The translations under genes were made by a program, and so were the position numbers. A stretch of DNA of 64,000 nucleotides from Luteococcus sanguinis (GTDB lineage: Bacteria > Actinomycetota > Actinomycetes > Propionibacteriales > Propionibacteriaceae): positions 186,001 through 250,000 of the forward strand of contig NZ_BAAAKI010000003.1 in the NCBI RefSeq assembly GCF_039527675.1. The letters are read 5' to 3'. How positions within the stretch are numbered: the stretch's first letter is position 1; every line of letters starts with the position of its first letter. Shown one piece after another: positions 42,175 through 49,891 of the stretch. Under the pieces are notes generated by a model. It was given only the letters and a program-made list of their open reading frames with translations, made no database searches and had not been told where the DNA came from.

Positions 42175-43454
42175 GGAAACCCCGAAGCCAAGGCAATCCC
42201 CGCGGGTTCAACGGCATGGACTTCACCGCAAAATGGCCCCATATCGAAGCCACCATCCCCGACATCGCCGACCCCATGGAACGCTACGTCGAGCAGATCG
42301 CCGTGGTCCTGCGCCCCCGCACCGCCGCCGAGTCCGGCTTGGCGCTGCGGGTCTTTGCGACCTACCTGATCGCGCATCACCCCGACACGACCCGACTTGA
42401 CCAGATCGGCCGACCCGAGATCGAAGGATTCAAGACATGGCTGGCCAGCCGCAAGGGCAAGAACGGCCAGCTCACGAATCCAGCCACCATGGCCCACCGC
42501 TTGGGGAACCTGCGCATGTTCTTCCTGCGCATCGACGAATGGGGCTGGCCCGAGGCGCCCGCCCGAGTCCCGATGTTCCACGGCGACGTCCCCAAACAAC
42601 ACCACGCCCTGCCCAAGGCCCTCGACGACCCATCTGCCGCGAAACTGCTGCGCGCCGCCCAGGCTGACAAGCGGATGCTGGTCGGCCTCACCGTCGAGTT
42701 CCTGCTGCGCACCGGCCTACGGATCGGTGAATACATGTCGCTGACCAGCGACGCGATCGTCCTGATCGGGGACACCCACTGGCTCCACGTCCCGGTCGGG
42801 AAACTCCACGAGGACCGCTACCTGCCCCTCCACCCTCACCTGGTCGAGCTCGTCACCGCCTACCGCGACCGCTACGTTCCCGGCGACCACCCGCTGCTGC
42901 TTCCCCGTGAGAACGGCACCCCGCAGGACAGGTTCTCGATCACCCGGATGGTTCAGAAGTCCGCCACCGCCGCCGGCATCGGGCACGTCCACCCGCACCA
43001 GCTGCGCCACGCCCTCGCGACCCAGGCGATCAACCGGGGCATGAGCATCGAGGCCATCGCCGCGATGCTCGGCCACAAGAGCCTCGACATGACACTGGTC
43101 TACGCGAAGATCGCCAACCGCACCGTCGCCGAGGAGTACTTCCAGATCGCCGAGAAGGTCGACGCCCTCTACACCAGCCCGCCCGTCCTGCCCGCCGACG
43201 ACCTCGGACCCAACATGGCCCGCCTCAACCGCGAACACCACCGCCTACTCGGCAACGGCTACTGCATCCGCCCCAAGGTCATGGACTGCGAGTTCGAGAA
43301 CATCTGCGAGACCTGCACCTTCTTCCAGACCGGTATCGAGTTCCGCCCCATCCTGCTGGCCCAACACAACGACGCCTGCGCCAAAGGACAGACCCGACGC
43401 ATGGCCATCTACGATCAACTCATCACCGAGATTGACACGACCCAAGCCTCGTGA
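42171..43454 (+). CDS. Tyrosine recombinase (TnpB-like) with C-terminal Cys cluster
   Basis: 427 residues. N-terminal core-binding domain about 35-130; catalytic Arg in LLRTGLRIGEYMSL, HxxR in PHQLRHALATQA, His in MLGHKSLDMTLVYAKI with the Tyr. After the catalytic domain come about 75 residues with a cysteine cluster (C-x9-C-x2-C around CEFENICETC, and DACAKG), perhaps a zinc site. Such Cys-rich tails occur in the second recombinase of Tn554/RIT-like sets. Its stop overlaps the GTG of the next small gene. Confidence 0.9.
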   Translation: MRKPRSQGNPRGFNGMDFTAKWPHIEATIPDIADPMERYVEQIAVVLRPRTAAESGLALRVFATYLIAHHPDTTRLDQIGRPEIEGFKTWLASRKGKNGQLTNPATMAHRLGNLRMFFLRIDEWGWPEAPARVPMFHGDVPKQHHALPKALDDPSAAKLLRAAQADKRMLVGLTVEFLLRTGLRIGEYMSLTSDAIVLIGDTHWLHVPVGKLHEDRYLPLHPHLVELVTAYRDRYVPGDHPLLLPRENGTPQDRFSITRMVQKSATAAGIGHVHPHQLRHALATQAINRGMSIEAIAAMLGHKSLDMTLVYAKIANRTVAEEYFQIAEKVDALYTSPPVLPADDLGPNMARLNREHHRLLGNGYCIRPKVMDCEFENICETCTFFQTGIEFRPILLAQHNDACAKGQTRRMAIYDQLITEIDTTQAS

Positions 43455-43669
43455 AGGACCGCGAAATGGATGTCAGTGCCCGCCGCCGCAACTTCATCTT
43501 GGGCGTCCTGATCGCCCTCTCCCAGTTCTTCACCATGCTGGGTCAAGCCCTGCCAATCGCTCGCGGTCAAGGAAGCTCAGCGCGCTGGTTCTTCGCGGTT
43601 GCCTCTGGGTGCCTCATGCTGGTCGGCATCCTCCTTGCCGTCAAGAACCGGAAGCAGAGGACGCACTGA
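43451..43669 (+). CDS. Small two-helix membrane protein coupled to the recombinases
   Basis: 72 residues. Two hydrophobic segments (FILGVLIALSQFFTMLGQAL about 15-34; WFFAVASGCLMLVGILLAV about 46-64) and a basic tail. The GTG overlaps the second recombinase stop (GTGA); an ATG 15 bp later is the alternative. No family recognised. It sits where Tn554 has tnpC, but a membrane protein there is unlike TnpC. Third-position base use is weaker than in the recombinases. Confidence 0.6.
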   Translation: MKDREMDVSARRRNFILGVLIALSQFFTMLGQALPIARGQGSSARWFFAVASGCLMLVGILLAVKNRKQRTH

Positions 43670-43817
43670 CCGACCAGCACTCTTGACATCGATCACCCGC
43701 ATAATGCCGAGAGGCGTGCGTTGTACCGAACTCGCCGCCATGCCATGCTGGGCTCAATGGGGCGCTTTGGATGCCCTCGTCGATGGCTCGGCGCTGCCGC
43801 ATAAAGGCGTCCTCGCG

Positions 43818-44747
43818 ATGAAACATGTTGCCCCCCGCACCGTCTTGGTCTGGTTCGACCACCGGGAGTTCGTGCGTTTCGGGAGCCCGGTCAACCTCAA
43901 CGACATCGTCGACCTCACCCTGGGCGACGATCACGTCCTCTCCTCACCGTGGGAGCAAGCGGTCGGTGCGCCCATCCTGCTGCGGGCCGGACGACATGCC
44001 CCCGGCACCGATGTGCGGCATGTGCGCGTGCAAGTGGACCGACTATGGGAGGCCCACGCGCAGCTGGAACTCGATCCGTGTGGCGGCTGGCGGGTGTCGC
44101 CACACGGTGGCGACATCGTTCCCGTCGATGGCATGGACTTCACGACGCCTGAGGCCATCAGCGACGCCGACGGTCTCGCCACCCCCAAGACCATCATCAC
44201 GGTGTTCAGCGGCTGGATCATGCAGGCCACGGTGGTGGCCGAGCTTCCGCCCCGCGAGCACGGTTGGCCTTATGGCATCGAACCCTTGGTCGACCTCACC
44301 GACATCGGATCGGATGCGCCGCGCCTGTTCGATTGGGCCCCGGAGCTGGACGCCAACCCGAACGCCACAGCTGAGCCCTCAGACGGATGGACGATGCGCA
44401 CACCGTTCTTCGCCGCCGTGCAGCACGACTGGTGCCCGTCGGACTCCGAGTTCGCCCTGGGCCATCCCTGCATCGTCGAATCGGCCGACACCGTCTGCGT
44501 CATCGCCTGCTACATGTCACGCAAGGGGATGCACCACACCTTGGGTGTGGGCGCCACCGAGCACTACGTGCGTCTCAGCGCAGACGAGTTCATTGAGCGG
44601 TCTCGGCGCCTGCTCGACTCGCCCTGGTCCGGGTTCCGCAACGAGACACAGGCCGAGAACTGGAACAGCCCACTCGACCGCTGGTCGGAAATGTTTCCGC
44701 ACGGCATCCCTCGCGAGCTACGAGACGTCACCCCGAAACCGTACTGA
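43818..44747 (+). CDS. Hypothetical protein
   Basis: 309 residues from this ATG (weak AAAGG ahead). In-frame ATGs at 43740 and 43704 would lengthen it; the last lies directly at the candidate transposon end, and third-position GC drops in that stretch, which favours the internal start. No membrane segment or signal peptide. Rich in Trp, Asp and Pro, with DFTTPEAISDADGLATPKT and a C-terminal LDSPWSGFRNETQAENW. I do not recognise the family; it could be an immunity or phage-like protein but nothing shows it. Confidence 0.6.
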   Translation: MKHVAPRTVLVWFDHREFVRFGSPVNLNDIVDLTLGDDHVLSSPWEQAVGAPILLRAGRHAPGTDVRHVRVQVDRLWEAHAQLELDPCGGWRVSPHGGDIVPVDGMDFTTPEAISDADGLATPKTIITVFSGWIMQATVVAELPPREHGWPYGIEPLVDLTDIGSDAPRLFDWAPELDANPNATAEPSDGWTMRTPFFAAVQHDWCPSDSEFALGHPCIVESADTVCVIACYMSRKGMHHTLGVGATEHYVRLSADEFIERSRRLLDSPWSGFRNETQAENWNSPLDRWSEMFPHGIPRELRDVTPKPY

Positions 44748-44819
44748 CCGGATCCCGCAAGGCACTCTCATGCCGCGATGGCATTGCAGGTCCGCACGGG
44801 CAACGCAAGACTCTGGTGC

Positions 44820-45647
44820 GTGATCACCGACGAGCGACTCCAGCAGATGGCCGATGCGCTCGCATCAGTTCCCGGCATCTTGGCCGTCGCCCTGGGAGGC
44901 AGCCGAGCTCGCGGCACCCATCACGCGGGCTCGGACGTCGACCTCGGCCTGTACTACCGAGCCAAAGACCTCGACCTCGACGCCCTGACCCGCGCGTCAC
45001 GCGCTTTCAGTGACACCGGGCAGGTCGAGATCGTCGGGCCAGGCGGCTGGGGCCCCTGGGTGAACGGTGGCGGCTGGCTCACCGTCGACGGCACCCCTGT
45101 CGACTGGATCCTGCGGGACCTCGACCGCGTGCGCGAACAGGCCGACCGCGCCCGCCGCGGCGAGTTCGCCTTCCACCCCCAGCCCGGTCACCCGCTGGGC
45201 TTCCTCGACGTCAGCTACGCCGGCGAGGTCGCCACGTGCCGTCCGCTCGCCGACCCCGACGGCGCCGCCGCCGGCCTGGCCACCGGTCTCGACCCGTACC
45301 CCGAACCCTTGCGCGTCGCGTTCGTCGACAACCTGTGGCAGGCCGGCTTCCTGGTAGATGCCGCCCGCAAGGGCCTGCCCAAGGACGACAGCGCGTACGT
45401 GATGCTGTGCTGCTCGGCCGCACTCATGCTCTGCGCCCACGCTTGGCATGCCACTGCTGGTTCATGGGTAACCAACGAGAAGGGCATCGTGGTCGACGTG
45501 GCCCGGCTCGATCTGGACACCCACGACTTCGCAGCCAGGGCCCACGTCGCCTTGCACCCACGCGAGCACGTGGGCCTCAGCGAGCTCGTCGCCAGGGCTG
45601 CATCCATCGTGGAGGACACTCGCGCCGCTCTTCCGCGCGAACCGTAG
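44820..45647 (+). CDS. Nucleotidyltransferase-domain protein (ANT/Pol-beta fold)
   Basis: 275 residues. The nucleotidyltransferase signature LGGSRARGTHHAGSDVDLGL (about 23-42) has the GS and D-x-D metal-binding residues intact. A DUF4037-like or aminoglycoside-adenylyltransferase-like helical C-domain follows. Substrate unknown: an antibiotic, a tRNA-like RNA or a protein are all possible. The GTG start is inferred; ATG at 44778 is in frame but its added residues look non-homologous. Together with the APH, VOC and GNAT genes nearby it fits a resistance-like accessory patch. Confidence 0.75.
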   Translation: MITDERLQQMADALASVPGILAVALGGSRARGTHHAGSDVDLGLYYRAKDLDLDALTRASRAFSDTGQVEIVGPGGWGPWVNGGGWLTVDGTPVDWILRDLDRVREQADRARRGEFAFHPQPGHPLGFLDVSYAGEVATCRPLADPDGAAAGLATGLDPYPEPLRVAFVDNLWQAGFLVDAARKGLPKDDSAYVMLCCSAALMLCAHAWHATAGSWVTNEKGIVVDVARLDLDTHDFAARAHVALHPREHVGLSELVARAASIVEDTRAALPREP

Positions 45648-45673
45648 GCGACGCTCGCTCATGTCGCGTTGGG

Positions 45674-46102
45674 CTACTGGTCCAGCGTCCGGTGCCCCGA
45701 GGGCGTCTGGAGGCGGACGAGGTATCCGTCCGGATCCTGCACCAAGAACTGCCGAACGCCTGCCTCTTCATGCGGGCCGACGCGGTACCACTTCTCCTCT
45801 GGCTCCATGAACAGCGGCCACCCAGCCCGAGTGAGTCGGTCGAGCTGCACGGCCACGTCAGACACTGAGATCTGGAAGTTGATCCCTCGCCCCAGCGGCA
45901 GGTCGAGGGGGGCCGTTCTCCACGTGCGGCCGATGTCGGCCTGGTCCAGCATGACGTGGGCACTGCCCAAGACCAGGTAGGCGAAGCCCTCCTCGGGCCG
46001 GCCGTAGAGGACCTCGAACCCGAGCAGGTCTCGCCAGAACCGAAGCGATACGACGCAGTCGGTGACAGCCAGCTCAGGCACCAAGGAGGGGTCAACACTC
46101 AT
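45674..46102 (-). CDS. VOC-family protein (bleomycin-resistance/glyoxalase fold)
   Basis: 142 residues. Opens VDPSLVPELAVTDCVVSLRF with FWRDLLGFEVLYGRPE, and ends FLVQDPDGYLVRLQ, the paired beta-alpha-beta-beta-beta modules of the VOC fold. EKWYRVG and HVMLDQADIG are typical of the bleomycin-binding subgroup, which sequesters the drug as a dimer; enzymatic members also exist. A longer frame upstream is less likely. Divergent from the toxin-antitoxin genes. Confidence 0.85.
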   Translation of the reverse strand: MSVDPSLVPELAVTDCVVSLRFWRDLLGFEVLYGRPEEGFAYLVLGSAHVMLDQADIGRTWRTAPLDLPLGRGINFQISVSDVAVQLDRLTRAGWPLFMEPEEKWYRVGPHEEAGVRQFLVQDPDGYLVRLQTPSGHRTLDQ

Positions 46103-46197
46103 GGGCAGCAGCCTGCCAGAGGCCGCCCCGCCGGACGCACTCAACTGCCGCCGTCGGGGCCCCGTCAGCGCTTGCGCGCACCCCTCACGTCAGACGA

Positions 46198-46208
46198 TGT
46201 AGTACACT
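46198..46208 (+). promoter_or_regulatory. Toxin-antitoxin promoter with palindromic operator
   Basis: TGTAGTACA (46198-46206) is a perfect palindrome overlapping the -10-like TACACT (46203-46208), which is 6 nt before the toxin ATG. A repressor bound here would block the -10, as expected for autoregulation by the RHH antitoxin. The transcript would be leaderless. Confidence 0.5.
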
Positions 46209-46214
46209 TGGGTC

Positions 46215-46544
46215 ATGGGCGAAGTCCTCAACTGGGATGAGGTGGTTGCGCGCTATGTGCGGTCTCGACCGGAGCGATATCCCAGTGGAATGAGCGTCGA
46301 ACCAGAGTGGGCACAAGAGGTCCTGGATGACCCCGACCTCGCCGCTCTGGAACCTGATCCCAAGTCCCGCATGGGCGCATCGCGATTCATCGGACGCTCA
46401 CCCGCTGCGGGCCGTGTACTCACCGTCATCGCCTTCCGGGACGGGGACGGCGACCTCCACCTGATCAATGCCTGGCCGGCCACCGGCGCCGACCTGAGGC
46501 TCTACCGAGAGGGAATCAGCCATGGCGAAGACGATGGATCCTGA
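46215..46544 (+). CDS. BrnT-like toxin candidate
   Basis: 109 residues, small RNase-like fold. The central RFIGRSPAAGRVLTVIAFRD and the following HLINAWPATGADLRLYREG match the pattern of BrnT toxins (strand-strand-ISARPAT-LY-EG). BrnT is a ribonuclease blocked by BrnA. Here the usual ISAR is INAW, so activity is uncertain. Its end overlaps the downstream RHH gene by 23 bp; toxin-first order is typical of brnTA. Confidence 0.68.
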   Translation: MGEVLNWDEVVARYVRSRPERYPSGMSVEPEWAQEVLDDPDLAALEPDPKSRMGASRFIGRSPAAGRVLTVIAFRDGDGDLHLINAWPATGADLRLYREGISHGEDDGS

Positions 46545-46767
46545 GCTTGCGGCGCGACTGCGTGCCGAGTCCGAGACGACCCGCACTGATGCCTATGCCC
46601 CTGGCACCCGGGTGGCGCGTCCAAACCGGGCCAAGGTCTACTCCGTGAGGCTCAGCGAAGAGGAGCAGGCCCGCGTCGAAGCAGTGGCGGCCGCACGGCA
46701 CCTGCCTGCATCGACGCTGGTGCGCTCGTGGATCCTTGACCGCCTCGACACGGAGAAGATCGGCTGA
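46522..46767 (+). CDS. Ribbon-helix-helix antitoxin candidate
   Basis: 81 residues. The RHH unit is AKVYSVRLSEEEQARVEAVA, then ARHLPASTLVRSWILDRL (about 37-76). The disordered N-terminus (about 1-36) would wrap the toxin. ATG is preceded by GAGAGGGA within the toxin gene, so translation is coupled. Probably represses its own promoter at TGTAGTACA. Confidence 0.75.
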   Translation: MAKTMDPELAARLRAESETTRTDAYAPGTRVARPNRAKVYSVRLSEEEQARVEAVAAARHLPASTLVRSWILDRLDTEKIG

Positions 46768-46815
46768 CCGACGCGAACTGCTGTCGTCTGGAGCGATCAG
46801 GACCCTGATCTCGCC

Positions 46816-47583
46816 TCAGCCCGCATTCCACAGGCGGGTGTACCAGTCCAACCGCTGCACATCGACCGGGTTTCCGTAGCCGGCGAGGAAGTCATCGTCC
46901 AGTGGCTTGTGGACATAACCGGCTGCCGGGTCGTCGAAGGGCACCCCGGCGAAGTTCCAGCCAAGGCTCAGCAGGGCGGGCGCGAGGTCGGCGTGCCGGT
47001 CGGCGAGCCCCATCAGGCCGACGTCCACGTAGCCGGACGGCTCCAGGTCGTCGTCCAGCAGGAAGTTGGGGTTGCAGGCGTCCCCGTGGCAGACGACCAG
47101 GTCGTCGCGCGGGATCGCGGGCGGTCCGCCCAGCGCGACCCTGGCTTCGTCATCGAGCGCTGCCAGACGGACGTCCGCGGACCACTGCCAGGGACATTCC
47201 TGGACCGGCAGCGCATCGTGCCAGCGCCTCAACGCCGCGCCCAGCGCGCGGGCGGTGGCGCGAGGGTCGTCCGTCAGCTGGATGGCATTCGTCCCGGGCA
47301 GAGCCCTGGTGTGCAGGAACAGCAGCCCGGCATGCGCACCGTGCCCGAGGACGTTCGGGACGGGCAGCCAGCGCGCCGCCCAGGCCATCCGTTCGGCGTC
47401 GCCCGCCGGATCGGACTCGGGATGGGGCGGCCCGACCTTCACATACTCGTCGTCCGCGGACCGGGTGCCGATTCGCCAGGTGGTGCCGCCGATCTGGTTG
47501 CGCCACACGCACTGCAGGGGTCGGCCCGCGGCCAGGTGCGTGACCAACTCAGGAACTGTCCCGGGATCGGCGGGGATGCTCAT
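46816..47583 (-). CDS. Aminoglycoside 3'-phosphotransferase-like kinase (APH)
   Basis: 255 residues, close to APH(3') length. N-lobe opens with strands and WRNQIGGTTWRIGTRS; the VKVG lysine is in DEYVKVGPP. The catalytic loop is VVCHGDACNPNFLLDDD (about 166-182), and the metal-binding Asp is in SGYVDVGLMGLADRHADLA. These features fit aminoglycoside 3'-kinases, but antibiotic specificity cannot be assigned from sequence alone, and chromosomal homologues with other substrates exist. ATG overlaps the stop of the GNAT gene. Confidence 0.85.
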   Translation of the reverse strand: MSIPADPGTVPELVTHLAAGRPLQCVWRNQIGGTTWRIGTRSADDEYVKVGPPHPESDPAGDAERMAWAARWLPVPNVLGHGAHAGLLFLHTRALPGTNAIQLTDDPRATARALGAALRRWHDALPVQECPWQWSADVRLAALDDEARVALGGPPAIPRDDLVVCHGDACNPNFLLDDDLEPSGYVDVGLMGLADRHADLAPALLSLGWNFAGVPFDDPAAGYVHKPLDDDFLAGYGNPVDVQRLDWYTRLWNAG

Positions 47584-48101
47584 GCCGTCGGCACCCAGTA
47601 ACGACGGGTGCCATCACGGACGTCCTCGAGCACACCACCGGCACGCTCGATGATCGTCGCCGACCCGAGGTTGCCGTCGTCACAGGTCACCAGAGCCTGC
47701 GCCACGCCGCGATCACGCAGGACGTCCAGGCCGGCGCGCATCAGCTGGGTGGCGATCCCGCGGCGACGAGCGCTCGGACGAACGCCGTAGCCGATGTGTC
47801 CGCCCTTGTTCAGCAGGTGGTCGTTGAGGTCATGCCGTACCGACACCCGGCCCAGCCACTGGTCGTCCTCGACGGCCCAGCGCATCGTAGCGGTGACGAA
47901 ACCGGGGGAGGCGATGGTCTCCTCCTGGACGCGGTGTGCGCACATGTCCTCGAAGCCCTCGGGGGTGGCGCAGGTGCCCCGGTCGAAGCCAAAGGATCCG
48001 GTCCAGTCACCGCCCTCGCCCTCGGCGGCGTCGAACTCGTCCCAGGCCTCCAGGAGGCTCACACGGTAGGTGGGGTCGGGGGCGATCAATGCGATGGGCA
48101 T
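47580..48101 (-). CDS. GNAT-family N-acetyltransferase
   Basis: 173 residues. The acetyl-CoA loop is IGYGVRPSARRRGIATQLM (about 107-125) with the Arg-Arg-x-Gly core, followed by ALVTCDDGNLGSATIIERAGG. C-terminal YWV resembles MDD-type acetyltransferases of small molecules. Substrate unknown. Upstream gene of a two-gene operon with the APH-like kinase (4-bp overlap). Confidence 0.85.
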   Translation of the reverse strand: MPIALIAPDPTYRVSLLEAWDEFDAAEGEGGDWTGSFGFDRGTCATPEGFEDMCAHRVQEETIASPGFVTATMRWAVEDDQWLGRVSVRHDLNDHLLNKGGHIGYGVRPSARRRGIATQLMRAGLDVLRDRGVAQALVTCDDGNLGSATIIERAGGVLEDVRDGTRRYWVPTA

Positions 48102-48120
48102 GGCGAAGACCCTGCCACAA

Positions 48121-48160
48121 CAACAAAGCCGCCCCACACCCATTTTCGGTGTGGGGCGGC
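48121..48160 (-). terminator. Intrinsic terminator of the fab operon
   Basis: 13-bp perfect stem 48128-48140 (GCCGCCCCACACC) with 48148-48160, 7-nt loop. On the minus strand it is followed by TTTGTTGTTG. It lies about 27 bp after the fabF stop. Downstream sequence (48157-48182) contains a degenerate copy of the dispersed repeat (CCCCTCGACAGACTCGGGGA). Confidence 0.85.
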
Positions 48161-48187
48161 CCCTCGACAGACTCGGGGAACTGTGGA

Positions 48188-49444
48188 TCAGTTGGTCTGG
48201 TTCTGGTTGGTCAGCGCCAGCGCCACGTTGTGGCCACCGAAACCGAAGGAGTTGTTCAACGCGGCGAGGTCACCGGCCGGCAGCTCCCGCTGGGTGGTGG
48301 CGACGTCGATCGGCAGGCCCGGCTCCAGGTTCTCGATGTTGATCGTCGCGGGCACCTGGCGGGTGTTGATCGCCATCAGCGCCGCGAAGGTCTCCAGCGC
48401 ACCGGCACCACCGAGGAGGTGGCCGGTCATCGACTTGGTCGAGGTGACGACGATGCCATCGGTCGCGTCACCCAATGCCTTGCGGATCGAGCCGGCCTCG
48501 GTCACGTCGCCCTTCGGGGTCGAGGTGCCGTGGGCGTTGATGTGCTTGATGTCGCTGGCGGACAAACCGGAATCGGACAACGCGCGTCCCATGGCAGACG
48601 ACTGACCGTGGCCCGAGGGGTCGGGCTCGACGATGTCATGGTTGTCGGCGCTGATTCCGGTACCCGCGAGCGTGCCGTAGATCTTCGCGCCACGGGCCTG
48701 GGCATGCTCCAGACGCTCCAGCACCAAGCAGACCGAACCCTCGCCCATCACGAAGCCGTCGCGGGCGGTGTCCCACGGACGCGAGGCGTGCTCGGGATCG
48801 TCGTTGCGACGCGAGAGCGCCTGCATCTGCGCGAAGGCGTTGATCGGCAGTGGGTGCAGCACGGCCTCGGTGCCGCCGGCGATGACGACGTCCGCGCGGT
48901 TCAGCCGGATCATGTCCAGACCGATCGAGATGGCCTCGTTGGACGATGCGCAGGCGGAGATGGGGGTGTGGATGCCAGCGCGGGCACCGACGCGCAGGCC
49001 GACATTCGCGGCGGGGGCGTTGGCCATCAGCATCGGGATGGTGAAGGGGGAGACGCGACGAAGGCCCTTGTCCTTCTGGACGTCCCACTGGCCCAGCAGG
49101 GTCTGCAGACCGCCGATGCCGGACGCCAGTGCCACGCCGACGCGCTCGCCGTCGAGGCCCTCGGTCTCGCCGTGGAAGTCGAAACCGGCGTCGGTCCAGG
49201 CCTCCTCTGCGCTGATCAGGGAGAGCTGGGTGGAGCGGTCGAGGCGACGCGCCTGGACGCGGTCGATGCGCTCGCTGGGGTCGCCGGCGCACTCGGCGGC
49301 GAAGGTGACGGGCAGGTCGGCTGCCCAGTCATGCTGGAGCGTGTGGACGCCCGAGACGCCATCGAGCATCGCCTGCCAGGTGCTCGGGGCGTCCTCGCCC
49401 AGGGGGGTGTAGGCGCCGATGCCGGTGATGACGACGGTGGTCAT
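48188..49444 (-). CDS. fabF: 3-oxoacyl-ACP synthase II
   Basis: 418 residues, thiolase fold. Active-site cysteine in SACASSNEAI, the first His in NAHGTSTPKGD, the second in STKSMTGHLLGGAG: the C-H-H triad of elongating ketosynthases. Adds two carbons from malonyl-ACP to growing acyl chains. Last gene of the fasR-fabD-fabH-acpP-fabF operon, 137 bp after acpP across a tandem repeat. Confidence 0.96.
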   Translation of the reverse strand: MTTVVITGIGAYTPLGEDAPSTWQAMLDGVSGVHTLQHDWAADLPVTFAAECAGDPSERIDRVQARRLDRSTQLSLISAEEAWTDAGFDFHGETEGLDGERVGVALASGIGGLQTLLGQWDVQKDKGLRRVSPFTIPMLMANAPAANVGLRVGARAGIHTPISACASSNEAISIGLDMIRLNRADVVIAGGTEAVLHPLPINAFAQMQALSRRNDDPEHASRPWDTARDGFVMGEGSVCLVLERLEHAQARGAKIYGTLAGTGISADNHDIVEPDPSGHGQSSAMGRALSDSGLSASDIKHINAHGTSTPKGDVTEAGSIRKALGDATDGIVVTSTKSMTGHLLGGAGALETFAALMAINTRQVPATINIENLEPGLPIDVATTQRELPAGDLAALNNSFGFGGHNVALALTNQNQTN

Positions 49445-49510
49445 GATTCTCCAGGGTGTGCGGTGGTGGTGTGTGGGTGGGCGGGGGCCGAGCCGGAGCG
49501 TCAGCCCCCG

Positions 49511-49561
49511 CCAGTCACCGGTCAGGGCCAGTCAGTGGTCAGGGCCAGTCAGTGGTCAGGG
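49511..49561. repeat. 17-bp tandem repeat, three copies, between acpP and fabF
   Basis: CCAGTCASYGGTCAGGG repeated at 49511, 49528 and 49545; copies 2 and 3 are identical, copy 1 differs at two bases. It lies in the untranslated gap between acpP and fabF. No function is obvious; it could tune fabF expression. Confidence 0.85.
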
Positions 49562-49581
49562 CCGGTGGGCACGTGCGTGGC

Positions 49582-49827
49582 TCAGGCCTGGGCGCGCTCG
49601 ATGAAGGCGACGGCGTCGCCGACGGTCTTCAGGTTCTTGGCGTCCTCGTCGGGGATGGACACGCCGAACTTCTCCTCGCAGGCGTAGATGATCTCGACCA
49701 TCGACAGGCTGTCGACGTCGAGGTCGTCGGAGAAGGACTTGTCGAGCTGCACGTCCTCGGCGGCCACGCCGGCGACGTCGTTGACGATCTCGGCGAGCTG
49801 GGTGCGGATCTCTTCGGTGCTGGCCAT
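49582..49827 (-). CDS. acpP: Acyl carrier protein
   Basis: 81 residues, acidic four-helix bundle. The phosphopantetheine serine is in DLDVDSLSMVEII (Ser about 40), with D before and L after as usual. Carries the acyl chain between FabD, FabH and FabF. Good GAAAGAGAGG upstream. 64 bp after fabH, 137 bp before fabF. Confidence 0.97.
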   Translation of the reverse strand: MASTEEIRTQLAEIVNDVAGVAAEDVQLDKSFSDDLDVDSLSMVEIIYACEEKFGVSIPDEDAKNLKTVGDAVAFIERAQA

Positions 49828-49891
49828 GGTGGCCTCTCTTTCTCGTGGTGTTTCCCGGCGGGGAGCCGACGGGAGTTCTGGGGGTGGTCGG

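Larger units (their letters stand above)
41006..43703. mobile_element. Candidate two-recombinase transposon with 13-bp inverted ends
   Basis: Two overlapping tyrosine-recombinase genes plus a small coupled gene fill this 2.7-kb stretch. TATGTGGGTGATC (41006-41018) is an inverted match, 12 of 13, to GATCACCCGCATA (43691-43703). No clear target duplication is seen outside. The gene pair recalls the TnpA-TnpB core of Tn554 and the recombinase sets of RIT elements. The ends are my inference; the recombinases are certain. Confidence 0.5.
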
